Part shown: one piece after another, positions 24,315 through 32,816 of the stretch
Numbering within the stretch: the stretch's first letter is position 1
How the letters are laid out: every line of letters begins with the position of its first letter
NCBI GenBank assembly: GCA_002083555.1
Contig: MSXN01000020.1
Coordinates: 62,001-126,000 of the forward strand
Direction of reading: 5' to 3'
DNA length: 64,000 nucleotides
Source: Nitrospira sp. ST-bin5
GTDB taxonomy: Bacteria > Nitrospirota > Nitrospiria > Nitrospirales > Nitrospiraceae
Program-made: the position numbers and the translations under genes
The notes under the pieces: generated by a model
Databases searched by the model: none
Told to the model about the DNA's origin: nothing
The model's input: only the letters and a program-made list of their open reading frames with translations

Positions 24315-24333
24315 CGAGTGTATCATCTAACTC

Positions 24334-25434
24334 ATGCCCTACAATTGGCAGCAACCAGACTGGCCGGAGTTTCGATACGACCTCACGGCAATCGAGGAGG
24401 CGCTGTTTAAGCTTGCCGAAAAATCAGGTCGGGCCAGCGGACTCCTCAAGGGGCTGACGGCCGACGCGCAGATGGAGGCGACCATCGAAATGATGGTGGT
24501 CGAAGCGATCAAGACCTCCGCAATCGAGGGAGAACTGCTGAGCCGGAAAGATGTCATGTCGTCGATCCGGAAGAATCTAGGAATAGGGACCGGCCCTCCC
24601 ACCGGGGACAAGCGCGCCCAAGGCACCGCCGCGCTGATGCTCGCGGTCCGCAACAATTTCGCCACCCCGCTCTCAGAAGAGACGCTCTTCGAATGGCACC
24701 GTCTGATTATGACCGGACACCGGTATATCGCCGCCGGACAATGGCGAACCCATGCCGAACCGATGCAGGTCGTATCCGGCGCAGTGGGCCATGAGCAGGT
24801 GCATTTCGAAGCGCCGCCATCATCACGCATTCCGGAAGAGATGGCGCGGTTTATCCGATGGTTCAACGACACGGCGCCGGATGGGCCGAATGCCATTCGC
24901 AAGGCTGCCGTGCGTTCGGCTCTCGTACACATCTATTTCGAATCGATCCATCCTTTTGAAGACGGCAACGGCCGAATCGGGAGAGCCTTGTCCGAAAAAG
25001 TATTCTCACAAGGACTCGGACAGCCCGCCTTGCTCAGCCTCTCGCGAGCCATCGAAGCCAAGCGGAACGACTATTACGACGCGCTGAAAGAAGGCCAGCT
25101 GTCGAACAACGTCACCCCGTGGGTGACCTGGTTCGTCAATATCGCGCTTGAGGCGCAGGTCCAGGCTGAGGAACAGATCGAGTTCACGCTGAAGAAAACC
25201 AAACTGTTCGACCGCTGGAAAGATCAACTCAACGAGCGGCAGAACCAGATTCTTCGCCGCATGTTGGACGAAGGCCCGCACGGCTTCGAAGGCGGTATGA
25301 GCGCCAAGAAGTACATGGTCATCACCGGCGCATCGAAAGCCACAGCCACGCGCGACTTGCAGGATCTCGCGGATAAGGGTGTCTTTGTTCCCACCGGGGG
25401 CGGCCGGAGCACACACTACAAGGTCAACCTGTAG
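24334..25434 (+). CDS. Fic family protein (AMPylase) with C-terminal winged helix
   Basis: 366 residues. N-terminal DUF4172-type domain; the inhibitory helix motif (S/T)xxxE(G/N) is seen as TSAIEG (61-66). The catalytic Fic motif HPFEDGNGRIGR (206-217) is intact, with the attacking His206. A winged-helix domain near the C-terminus (about 320-366: SKATATRDLQDLADKGV) suggests DNA binding. Fic enzymes transfer AMP or other groups to target proteins and can be held off by the inhibitory Glu. No Shine-Dalgarno precedes the ATG; a -10 box 7 nt upstream suggests a leaderless mRNA. Autoregulation through the palindromes just upstream is likely. The gene sits between a glnE-like gene and a decayed duplicate of that gene's 3' end. 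Confidence 0.88.
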   Translation: MPYNWQQPDWPEFRYDLTAIEEALFKLAEKSGRASGLLKGLTADAQMEATIEMMVVEAIKTSAIEGELLSRKDVMSSIRKNLGIGTGPPTGDKRAQGTAALMLAVRNNFATPLSEETLFEWHRLIMTGHRYIAAGQWRTHAEPMQVVSGAVGHEQVHFEAPPSSRIPEEMARFIRWFNDTAPDGPNAIRKAAVRSALVHIYFESIHPFEDGNGRIGRALSEKVFSQGLGQPALLSLSRAIEAKRNDYYDALKEGQLSNNVTPWVTWFVNIALEAQVQAEEQIEFTLKKTKLFDRWKDQLNERQNQILRRMLDEGPHGFEGGMSAKKYMVITGASKATATRDLQDLADKGVFVPTGGGRSTHYKVNL

Positions 25435-25513
25435 TATCATTCTGGCCAACCTGCTTTTGCTCGTGACGTTCGAGGCTATGGTAAAGAATGGTCCGCTACA
25501 ACGCGAAGCATCC

Positions 25514-25669
25514 TGCCCCCAAGCCAGACGGAAGAATTCATCTTCCTAGCCCGCCGCGTCAGCTACACAACGGACGACTGGCAGGCAGGAACCAGGCATC
25601 TACGACGGATATTGAGCAGCACATGAAGCTGACGAAGGAGTTTTTTGAGAGGACGTTCGGAGCGTTGTA
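25514..25669 (+). pseudogene. Decayed copy of the 3' end of the ACT-GlnE gene
   Basis: Closely matches 24061-24216 (for example the shared stretches TCTTCCTAGCCCGCCGCGTC and AGCACATGAAGCTGACGAA) and ends in the equivalent stop. A one-base deletion near 25600 (CATCTACGACGG against CATTTACAGACGG) breaks the frame, and there is no 5' portion. The Fic gene lies between the intact end and this copy. Confidence 0.8.
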
Positions 25670-25715
25670 ACTGTTACTTCTTGCCCATAAGATCATAACC
25701 AGAGCTGCAGTTTCC

Positions 25716-25788
25716 CAAACAGTGCACGGATCGGACGGGTGACCCTCGGCTTATGAGTCCGCTGCTCTACCAACTGAGCTACACCGCC
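25716..25788 (-). pseudogene. Eroded tRNA-Met (CAT)
   Basis: On the minus strand the 5' half is a good tRNA: acceptor strand GGCGGTG, D-arm GCTCAGTTGGTAGAGC, anticodon loop CTCATAA. The anticodon stem has mismatches at both ends, the T-arm (ACCCG-TCCGATC-CGTGC) does not pair, and no 3' strand complementary to GGCGGTG follows. I read it as a tRNA relic whose 3' half has been lost or replaced, possibly by an integration event. Confidence 0.6.
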
Positions 25789-26020
25789 ACAGGTGTGGTT
25801 GGTGACTATCAGCCTTCTAAGCTGTTGGTCGCTGCCGCTTATCCTGTTAGCTCCCCTTCCATTTCTGGTTTTCGTGATGGCATGGGGGACTTTGCACGAA
25901 CTAAGGCCGATATACCCTCACACATTTTTCGCCAAAATATTCCAGGTACCAGCACCTTGACACGCTTCTACCCGTGCCATAGGTTTTTGCGTGGAAAAAA
26001 CGAACTACAGGGGATGAAAA
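25789..26020. other. Non-coding stretch upstream of orphan gene
   Basis: No gene is supportable. It is richer in A and T than the flanking core genome, in keeping with the accessory nature of the region. Nothing else is recognised. Confidence 0.4.
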
Positions 26021-26953
26021 GTGAGTGAAAAGATTCGGACACGTGGGAAGGAGTTTGCGAAATGGCTTGCTTCGCTACCAGCCAATAGGCGGGCACAAGT
26101 CCATGCAACCCAAGCCCGCGCTGCGAAGGCCGAGCATGAGGAGTTTGCAGAGGACTACCGCCGTGGCCTCTGCTACCTGTGCAACAAGCCTCTCGATTTA
26201 TTTGACAAGGGAACCCCTTGTCCGCACTGGCTGCTTAAGCCTTCTGGTTTTAACAAGAGTGACCTGCCCGCCCTTGCCGCGAAATATGGAGTATTTCAGA
26301 TTCAAAGTTATCTGCGCTGGGTTGCCAACCAAGAAGACTTTGGACGGAACATCAACGATCTTCCAGAGGAAGGCACCGGCAAGTTGATCGAGGCGACTAT
26401 TCGGCACAAGAGCCTCGAATGGAGCTTCCCGTGCGCTGAGTCAGACTATCTCGGCCACGCCACTAGCGACCACGCCAAACAACCGCACTATCATTTTCAG
26501 ATGCGCGTTGACGGGCGTCCGTTTATTGATTACAGCGATTTCCATTTGCCGCTGAGTGAGCAAGAAATTGTTGAGATCGAAGCCTCCCGCACTCGGCCTG
26601 ACAAGATCAAACGCCAGTTCACTTTTGGCGAGGGCATGAACGATATTTTAAGCGATGAGGCAGCCGAGCACATCCTAAAGACCACAGTGTCAGGCGGGCC
26701 AGAAGATGAAGCCAGAGCCCCTTACAAAATTGACACGTTTGTCGAGGCCGAAGAAGGGAAGAAAATAAGGGGAGCTGATCTACGCGAGATCATTCGAGAA
26801 GCGAAAGGCAAAGGAGTGCCGGTTGCTAGCCTCATTCACAAGATTCCGAATGCGAAAACCACCATTGTCATTTCTCCGGGGCCGGATGTTGTAGGCAGGC
26901 TCCGCGTAGCCCCAAACGGAAAAAGAAACGTCAATGACCACTGCCCCAACTAA
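26021..26953 (+). CDS. Orphan protein with cysteine/histidine clusters
   Basis: 310 residues from a GTG at 26021 with AGGGG 8 nt upstream. I do not recognise the family. Seen: an N-terminal helical Arg/Ala-rich segment; CYLCNKPL followed by CPHWLLKP (about residues 50-70), a possible zinc site; then CAESDYLGHATSDHAKQPH with several His; and an acidic C-terminal third with DLREIIREAKGKGVPVASLI. Lower GC and different codon use from the neighbours suggest acquisition by transfer. No transposase is near. Confidence 0.65.
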   Translation: MSEKIRTRGKEFAKWLASLPANRRAQVHATQARAAKAEHEEFAEDYRRGLCYLCNKPLDLFDKGTPCPHWLLKPSGFNKSDLPALAAKYGVFQIQSYLRWVANQEDFGRNINDLPEEGTGKLIEATIRHKSLEWSFPCAESDYLGHATSDHAKQPHYHFQMRVDGRPFIDYSDFHLPLSEQEIVEIEASRTRPDKIKRQFTFGEGMNDILSDEAAEHILKTTVSGGPEDEARAPYKIDTFVEAEEGKKIRGADLREIIREAKGKGVPVASLIHKIPNAKTTIVISPGPDVVGRLRVAPNGKRNVNDHCPN

Positions 26954-27066
26954 TCACAAGAAGAAAAAGGCGCTAGGAAGAACATGGTGCCAGGAACTAT
27001 TTCGATCCGTCCCGCTACTAATCCGCTCCACTGAAACGACCCAGTTGTTCCCGTACGATTCACATC

Positions 27067-27912
27067 ATGCTTGCTGATTCGCAATCGAAAGCTGACCGTC
27101 GTCTGTATCTGCTTCTGACCCCCGGGTTTCTTTTCTCCCTTCTGCTTCTCGTTACTAACGACCACCTACTGAAACAGCTTTTCCACAATTGGCTTACCGG
27201 CAAGCTTTCTGATGTCGCAGGGCTATTTGCGTTCGCACTGTTCTGGTTAGCCGTACTCCCACCCACCTGGTGGCGAAGCATACTCGTGTCGATTGGGGCC
27301 TTCTTCGTTATTTGGAAGACCGACCTATCTGAACCGCTACTACACTTGCTCAATGGGCTGTCGGCCCTGTCTTTTGATCGAGTCGTCGACTACACCGACC
27401 TGTGGGCTCTTGCCGTATTACCTGTTGCGTCCTGGTATGCGCAAACAGCCGCCCCTCTTTTTCTTTCTCAGCTTACACCTATCGGAGTAGGTGCCTTGAG
27501 CCTAGTGGCGTTCGTAGCAACTTCAAAGATAAACGTTATTACATATTCCGAAGAGGATCAGCCTACCTATGAGTTCCGTGAACCTGCATTCACCCTTCTG
27601 CAAGTGATTAACGATCAATTCAACCCTGACCCGATGCTGTCGTTTTCGTTGCTCGACGTATTTAGAGAGAAACACGCGACAACTACCATCGTCTTTCGAC
27701 ATGGCTGTCTCCGCCGGGCGCACATCATTGTGAAGGAGAAAGGACAAGGTAGCGCAGTGTCACTGGAAAGGGCGGACCATTACTGTTCGTCCGTGCACCG
27801 TGGAGATGCGACGGTACACGGCAAAGATGGGCCAGTCAGTGATGCTTTTGAGAAGGAGCTTATCGAGCAGTTACAGTGGACGTTAGAGGTACGGAAGACC
27901 TTGAAACAATAG
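27067..27912 (+). CDS. Orphan membrane protein with LTGKLSD motif
   Basis: 281 residues. Seen: four or five hydrophobic segments in the first 160 residues, then a soluble C-terminal half of mixed beta character. The first loop carries NDHLLKQLFHNWLTGKLSD, a motif I have seen in uncharacterised membrane proteins but cannot tie to a function. Two cysteines (RHGCLRR, DHYCSS) are in the soluble part. Low GC compared with the core genes. No operon partner: 113 nt after the orphan gene upstream and 331 nt before the oxidoreductase. Confidence 0.6.
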   Translation: MLADSQSKADRRLYLLLTPGFLFSLLLLVTNDHLLKQLFHNWLTGKLSDVAGLFAFALFWLAVLPPTWWRSILVSIGAFFVIWKTDLSEPLLHLLNGLSALSFDRVVDYTDLWALAVLPVASWYAQTAAPLFLSQLTPIGVGALSLVAFVATSKINVITYSEEDQPTYEFREPAFTLLQVINDQFNPDPMLSFSLLDVFREKHATTTIVFRHGCLRRAHIIVKEKGQGSAVSLERADHYCSSVHRGDATVHGKDGPVSDAFEKELIEQLQWTLEVRKTLKQ

Positions 27913-27952
27913 GATCGCAACAAAAGAAACATCGGAGCACCAATGATTCCAG

Positions 27953-28036
27953 GAGTCTTTTCTAATTGCCCAGCGTGATGAACTCACCACCAACCTGGCC
28001 TTTTGGTACTCGACGACCTGCCTCTGCCCCTCGGGG
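27953..28036. repeat. Dispersed 80-bp repeat, copy 1
   Basis: Contains AGCGTGATGAACTCACCACC and CCTGCCTCTGCCCCTC. Copies 2 (31613-31695) and 3 (34820-34902) share the order and spacing of these blocks. No terminal transposon repeats are evident. Function unknown. Confidence 0.7.
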
Positions 28037-28053
28037 CTTTCACGACCTTCGTA

Positions 28054-28477
28054 TTGACTCTCACACCCTAGGAACGTAGCCTGAACCCATTTCACCCCCA
28101 TAGAATAAAAACTTTGTCACGAACCCTAGCCCTCATGCGTGCCACTCCGGATGTAATACCCTCCCCAGTAGCTGCAAGGCACCCGTGAGTTCAGCTAGCC
28201 GAAGACACCGCTGGCTGGGGATTTCAGGAAGGACGCTACGCTGATGACGCACGATATCCGAACCTCGGTTGCCATTGTCGGAGGCGGGCTTGCTGGCCTC
28301 TATGCGGCACGGCGGCTTCATGCGCTTGGCATCGACTTCCACCTGTTCGAGGCCCGGGACCGGCTTGGGGGTCGCATTCTCTCTGCGAACGACCAGGGCC
28401 ACTCTTCGAATGATGGCTTTGACCTTGGTCCTTCCTGGTTCTGGCCGGAAATGCAGCGAGGCCTGGCGGCTCTCGTT
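28054..28477 (+). repeat. Segmental duplication, left copy (with intact gene)
   Basis: At least 424 bp, covering the leader and the first 78 codons of the oxidoreductase gene, recur at 32950-33375 with scattered substitutions. Similarity ends abruptly in CTCGTT on the right and fades on the left around 28036. Confidence 0.8.
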
Positions 28478-29350
28478 GACGAGTTGGAACTTGAGACCTT
28501 TCCCCAATACAGCGATGGCGATGTGGTCGTTGAACAGCTGCCTCATGAGGAGCCGAGACGCTATCAGGGAATGCCGCAAGCGCCTCAATCAATGCGTGTT
28601 GCCGGTGGCACCGGGGCATTCATTCCAGCCCTTTCTAAGACGCTCCCCCCGGAGGCCTTACGGCTCGGCATGCGTGTGCGCCAGGCGACGCTCAACAACT
28701 CCGAAGTCCTGTTAACGATCGTAGCCCCCGACGGGGCTGAACACGAAGTCGCAGCAGAGCACGTGATCTTCGCGCTTCCTCCACGCCTTCTCGCCTCATC
28801 GGTTGCCTTTACGCCGGGCATCGACTCTGCCACCGCCATTCTCTGGCGCCACACGGCGACATGGATGGCGCCCCACGCGAAGTTTTTCGCGCTCTACCGG
28901 CAATCCTTTTGGCGCGACGCCGGGTTGTCTGGAACGGCTCAAAGTCAGGTAGGCCCACTTGTCGAAATCCATGATGCCACCACGGCCTCAGGCATGCCGG
29001 CCCTCTTTGGATTTCTTGGCGTACACACGGATCAGCGAGCAGCACTAGGTGAAGACGCCCTCACGCAAGCGTGCATTATTCAGCTGACTCGATTGTTTGG
29101 ACCGGAAGCCGGCCGCCCTCACGCCACGCTCATCAAGGACTGGGCCGCAGATCCCCTCACGGCGACAGCAGACGACCGTGCACCAACCGGGCATCCCGAA
29201 CCCGCACGAATACCCTGGGTAAATGGTGTCTGGAAGAACCGCATGTTTCTTGCCGGCAGCGAAACCAGCACCATAGCGCCAGGCTACTTGGCCGGAGCCA
29301 TTGCCGCAGCGGAACGGGCAGTACATGAACTACACGGTAGCAGGAAATAA
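28244..29350 (+). CDS. FAD-dependent amine oxidase family protein
   Basis: 368 residues. Seen: an N-terminal dinucleotide-binding motif VAIVGGGLAGLYAARRL, then FEARDRLGGRI (the second FAD contact), and at the C-terminus FLAGSETSTIAPGYLAGAI, all typical of flavin monoamine oxidase/phytoene-desaturase type proteins. No signal peptide. Ribosome site GAAGGA upstream. Substrate unknown. The first part is duplicated as a pseudogene at 33142. The next gene is an Old Yellow Enzyme homologue, so both may belong to a small redox module. Confidence 0.8.
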   Translation: MTHDIRTSVAIVGGGLAGLYAARRLHALGIDFHLFEARDRLGGRILSANDQGHSSNDGFDLGPSWFWPEMQRGLAALVDELELETFPQYSDGDVVVEQLPHEEPRRYQGMPQAPQSMRVAGGTGAFIPALSKTLPPEALRLGMRVRQATLNNSEVLLTIVAPDGAEHEVAAEHVIFALPPRLLASSVAFTPGIDSATAILWRHTATWMAPHAKFFALYRQSFWRDAGLSGTAQSQVGPLVEIHDATTASGMPALFGFLGVHTDQRAALGEDALTQACIIQLTRLFGPEAGRPHATLIKDWAADPLTATADDRAPTGHPEPARIPWVNGVWKNRMFLAGSETSTIAPGYLAGAIAAAERAVHELHGSRK

Positions 29351-29647
29351 TTCAGGCCAGGCTGCTTACTGTCGCGCTATTCGGTGCTTCGTCCATAGCT
29401 GAAGCTCAACGCAGATGTCGCCGGAGAAGCGAGGACCTGTCGAGGTCCTGCTGAGATGGAACGCGGACATTGACCGAGTCCGCGAGGGAATGTCTGAAGG
29501 CTGCCACTGCACACCGGGACGGATACTGGCGAAAGATACCGCCACCTGCGTCTCCCCATGCCGCTCAATCTGTCGCCTTGACTCCCGCACCATCTCGCCT
29601 ATACGTTCACGCACTTACGATTCATCTGTTACGCAAAGGAACACCGA
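29351..29647. other. Spacer before the OYE gene
   Basis: 297 nt without a supportable gene. It must hold the promoter of the flavin reductase, but I see no clear hexamers or repeat. Confidence 0.3.
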
Positions 29648-30721
29648 ATGACCACGTTGTTTTCGCCGTTGCAGGCCGGGGATCTCCTCTTACACAACCG
29701 CATCGTCATGTCCCCTCTTACCAGGGCGAGAGCCGGAACCACCCACATTCCCAACGACATGATGGTGGACTATTACTCTCAACGGGCTTCGAGCGGGCTG
29801 ATCATGACGGAGTGCACCATGGTGGATGCCCATGCCTGCGCCTTCATCGGTGAAGGCGGCATCTACAGTCCCGCGCACGTGGCCGGCTGGAAACGGGTGA
29901 CCGACGCCGTGCATGCCAAGGGCGGCCTCATCGTTATGCAGATCTGGCATCCCGGCCGCGCCGCGCACTCGTTGCTGAACGAGGGCGAGCAGCCGGTCTC
30001 CAGCAGTGCCAAGGCGATCAGGAATGACGTGACGCAAACCCCGGAGGGCGCCAAACCTTACGAAGTCCCCCGCGCGCTCAGCACCGAGGAAATCCCGCGC
30101 TATGTGCAGATGTTCGGGCTCGCCGCGCAGAACGCTAAACAGGCCGGCTTCGACGGGGTGCAAATCCACGGCGCCCACGGCTATCTGGTCGACAACTTTC
30201 TACGCAACAGCGTCAACGTACGCACAGATGCCTATGGAGGCTCTATCCCCAACCGCGCCCGCTTCCTGCTGGAGGTGATCGATGCAGCCATCAGCGTCTG
30301 GGGCGCCGGACGCGTCGCGGTGCGGATCTCACCCCTGGTTCCCTTCAATGACATGACCGACAGTCAGCCCGAAGCCCTGGTGACCTATGTGGCGCAGGAG
30401 TTGAGTCAGCGAAGGATCTCGTTCCTGGAAATCCGGCACGAGGATCACGCGCTGGCTGAAGAGCAGGCGATTCTGGCGATCGCCCGCCGACATTTCCACG
30501 GTGCACTGATGAGTAACGGAAGTTACGCGCGTGAGAGCGGCGAATCGACGGTGGCGCGCGGCGCGGCCGATGCGATCGTGTACGGGCGCCCGTACATCGC
30601 CAATCCGGACTTGGTCGAGCGCTTCGCGAAACAGGCCCCGCTGAACGCAGTCAACTACGATCGACTCTATGGCGGTGGGCCGGACGGCTACAGCGACTAC
30701 CCGGCCCTGGCCGCGACTTGA
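29648..30721 (+). CDS. Old Yellow Enzyme family alkene reductase
   Basis: 357 residues, start after AAAGGA. FMN-dependent NAD(P)H:enoate reductase (NemA/OYE class). Seen: LHNRIVMSPLTRARAG (FMN binding), MQIWHPGRAAH, GVQIHGAHGYLVDNFLRNSV (His-x-x-His pair that binds the substrate carbonyl), NRARFLLEVIDA, and DAIVYGRPYIANPDLVERF. Such enzymes reduce N-ethylmaleimide, nitro-esters and activated alkenes. It is followed by a palindrome shared with the fic gene. Confidence 0.9.
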   Translation: MTTLFSPLQAGDLLLHNRIVMSPLTRARAGTTHIPNDMMVDYYSQRASSGLIMTECTMVDAHACAFIGEGGIYSPAHVAGWKRVTDAVHAKGGLIVMQIWHPGRAAHSLLNEGEQPVSSSAKAIRNDVTQTPEGAKPYEVPRALSTEEIPRYVQMFGLAAQNAKQAGFDGVQIHGAHGYLVDNFLRNSVNVRTDAYGGSIPNRARFLLEVIDAAISVWGAGRVAVRISPLVPFNDMTDSQPEALVTYVAQELSQRRISFLEIRHEDHALAEEQAILAIARRHFHGALMSNGSYARESGESTVARGAADAIVYGRPYIANPDLVERFAKQAPLNAVNYDRLYGGGPDGYSDYPALAAT

Positions 30722-30731
30722 TTCCCGGCAA

Positions 30732-30759
30732 TGAGCCGAATACGGCGCCTATTCGGCTC
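30732..30759. promoter_or_regulatory. Palindrome identical in its arms to the fic operator
   Basis: TGAGCCGAATA-N7-TATTCGGCTC, 30 nt before the phosphodiesterase gene. Arms and spacer length equal those at 24262-24290. No T-run follows, so it is more likely a protein-binding site than a terminator. Confidence 0.6.
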
Positions 30760-30788
30760 GCCTTGAGAAGGGGGAACGCGGGGACATT

Positions 30789-31448
30789 ATGCTGTGGTTG
30801 TGCCACCGGGGTTACCATGCACTCGCTCCTGAAAATACACTCGATGCCTTTGAGGCAGCCATCGAGTTAGGAGTCAACGGCCTCGAAACCGATGTTCAAC
30901 TGTCGGGAGACGGAATACCCGTCATGTTTCATGACCGGCTCTCTCCGGATGGGCGGCTTGTAGGAGACCTATCCAGGAACGAGTTAAGCAGACTGGTTGG
31001 ATACACTGTTCCCACGTTGGCTGAAACGTTGCTGCTGCTCGAGAAGACGCCTCGGCATTTTCTGTGGAACTTCGAACTCAAACACCCGAATGTCGCAGCT
31101 CCGGCTATGGCCGCCCTCACCCCATATCTGCACTCGGCCAATATTTTGATCAGTTCGTTTTGGCATGACCTGATCGGCAGCCTGAGCGCTGATCCCGATC
31201 TACGCTGTGCCCTCATTCTCGCGCACTCCCCCCTGCCGTTCGATTCTCGACCCTCATGGATCCCCGTCCGTCAGAATGTTGATACGCTGGTCTGGTGCTT
31301 CGATCGAACGCCCCCCGAGGCCCTCTCCCAGGCGAGGCAGCTTGGCTTTCGCAACTTCGTGTATGACGCGGTCACGGCGGCAGATCACGCACAGCTGGCA
31401 GAGTGGGACGCGGAAGGAGTTATCACGGATTATCCTGCATTCAGATAA
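30789..31448 (+). CDS. Glycerophosphodiester phosphodiesterase
   Basis: 219 residues, cytoplasmic (no signal peptide). Seen: CHRGYHALAPENTLDAFEAA (catalytic HRG, PENT), GLETDVQLSGDGIPVMFHD (metal ligands E-T-D and the second catalytic His), FELK (metal Glu) and DAEGVITDYP at the C-terminus: the full GDPD signature. Hydrolyses glycerophosphodiesters to glycerol-3-phosphate and an alcohol. A palindrome resembling the fic operator lies upstream, so control by the Fic winged helix is conceivable. Confidence 0.9.
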   Translation: MLWLCHRGYHALAPENTLDAFEAAIELGVNGLETDVQLSGDGIPVMFHDRLSPDGRLVGDLSRNELSRLVGYTVPTLAETLLLLEKTPRHFLWNFELKHPNVAAPAMAALTPYLHSANILISSFWHDLIGSLSADPDLRCALILAHSPLPFDSRPSWIPVRQNVDTLVWCFDRTPPEALSQARQLGFRNFVYDAVTAADHAQLAEWDAEGVITDYPAFR

Positions 31449-31841
31449 TCTGCAGCCGCTGCAGCATTTCCGCATGGCCAAGAAGCCGAACCACGGCGAC
31501 AGCCTGAACATCATCTCATCGGCGTCGGTGGATTGAAGCGACCGGAATCGACCCCGGCGCCACCTTTCTCCAACTCTTTCTGTGGCTCGCAGGGGAGAAA
31601 CAAATGGGTCGGAAGTCTTTTCTGATTGCTCAGCATGATGAACTCACCACCAACCTGACCTCCTGACATACAACAACCTGCCTCTTGCCCCCATCTTGTA
31701 TGCCTGACATTTACCCTCCCCCGCTCACGTCACGTCGCGCAGCGACCACTGGTCCGTTCATTTGACAGCACCTTTCCTGCCGCTGCAATCTAACGACCAG
31801 AATTCTGATCACTCATACACGAGGCCTACTAGGGCAAAACA
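31449..31841. other. Intergenic region with dispersed repeat copy 2
   Basis: 393 nt; apart from repeat copy 2 (31613-31695) nothing is recognised. An antitoxin gene would be expected just before the RelE-like toxin, but none can be read here. Confidence 0.4.
31613..31695. repeat. Dispersed 80-bp repeat, copy 2
   Basis: Begins AGTCTTTTCTGATTGCTCAG, then CATGATGAACTCACCACC and CCTGCCTCTTGCCCCC. It matches copy 1 over most of its length. Confidence 0.7.
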
Positions 31842-32141
31842 TTGTCTCTATCGGAGGTCAAAACCCGCCTGCCTGAACTCGTGGCGGACGTGATGCACTC
31901 GCTCCATCCCGATCTTAAGCAATTGATCAAGTCAGCCATTCGCGCCATTGCCGCCGATCCAGAATGTGGAGGGCCGCTGCAGCGGGCACTCGACGGGTTA
32001 CGAAAATATCGCGTCCGCCGTTTTCGCATCGTCTATGCCGTGCATCAGAAGACGCGAGTCATTCGTCTGATGGCCGTCGGCCACCGTCGATCCGTGTATG
32101 AGGAGCTGACCGAGCAGATTCGACGCAAGCCCCGAGGATAG
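31842..32141 (+). CDS. RelE/ParE-like toxin with antitoxin-like N-terminus
   Basis: 99 residues from a TTG at 31842 (weak AGGG upstream). Residues about 20-99 fit a RelE/ParE toxin lacking its first strand: HPDLKQLIKSAIRAIAADP, GLRKYRVRRFRIVYAV, VIRLMAVGHRRSVYEEL. Residues 2-16, SLSEVKTRLPELVAD, look instead like the N-terminus of a Phd/RelB-type antitoxin (LAEAKARLSELL). Inference: a deletion fused the start of an antitoxin to the toxin body. Activity is doubtful because the first strand is missing, although the RxxxRFRIVY catalytic-like core is kept. No separate antitoxin gene is seen. Confidence 0.65.
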   Translation: MSLSEVKTRLPELVADVMHSLHPDLKQLIKSAIRAIAADPECGGPLQRALDGLRKYRVRRFRIVYAVHQKTRVIRLMAVGHRRSVYEELTEQIRRKPRG

Positions 32142-32270
32142 GGCGGGGGAGGCGTCGTTCAGACTTGGATGCACATGGGCGCTCTCTTATGGAAGGTTTC
32201 CTAGATTAATTTGACCACTCTCGATACTACCCCTACCCTTGAGGCTGGATCAATTAGCGAGGGACAACCC

Positions 32271-32816
32271 ATGCAGACCGACTTTCACATCAATGTGACT
32301 ATCGACGACTACCGCGCCTTTCTCTCGTTTGTACAAACACGGGCGAGGAGTGCCATATCTCGCGGCAGAAATCCAACTCTGAGCAGGCTCCTCACATTCT
32401 TCATTTGGATGGGCATTGGGCTGGCCCTATCCCTCCTCGTGAATGCCTTCGGCGAACAAGTCCATCTGCCAAGCGCTATCGGGGCTGCAATCACTGTCTT
32501 TACAATTGTTGTATCAATGATCTATTGGCAAATGAAGAAGATTCAAGATCAGATGATGCCGCAAAGTGACGGTGCGGTACTCGGAAGCCACCACTACCAA
32601 GTTCGCGAAGAGGCCCTACACATTCAGTCTTCATTTGGCGCGACTCAACTTGCTTGGCAGGGAATCAAGAGCCTGGAAGAAACCTCGACCCACTTCTTCC
32701 TCTTCATCGACCGATCTGTCGGATTTATACTTCCGAAGCGCTCATTTGCCACGGAATCTCAGCAGAACAACTTCAAATCAGCCGTTATCGAGCGGTGCGG
32801 ATCGACAAAACTCTAA
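32271..32816 (+). CDS. YcxB-like membrane protein
   Basis: 181 residues from the ATG at 32271 with GAGGG 7 nt upstream; the frame opens earlier (TTG at 32211) without a ribosome site. Seen: two transmembrane helices (LLTFFIWMGIGLALSLLVN and AIGAAITVFTIVVSMIYW) in the first half, then a C-terminal YcxB-like domain (LAWQGIKSLEETSTHFFLF, FILPKRSF). Function of this family is unknown. Codon use is less GC-biased than in core genes. Confidence 0.75.
   Translation: MQTDFHINVTIDDYRAFLSFVQTRARSAISRGRNPTLSRLLTFFIWMGIGLALSLLVNAFGEQVHLPSAIGAAITVFTIVVSMIYWQMKKIQDQMMPQSDGAVLGSHHYQVREEALHIQSSFGATQLAWQGIKSLEETSTHFFLFIDRSVGFILPKRSFATESQQNNFKSAVIERCGSTKL

Noticed and set aside
25716..25788. Functional tRNA-Met
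   Set aside because: Anticodon stem mismatched at both ends, T-stem unpaired, and no 3' acceptor strand to match GGCGGTG.
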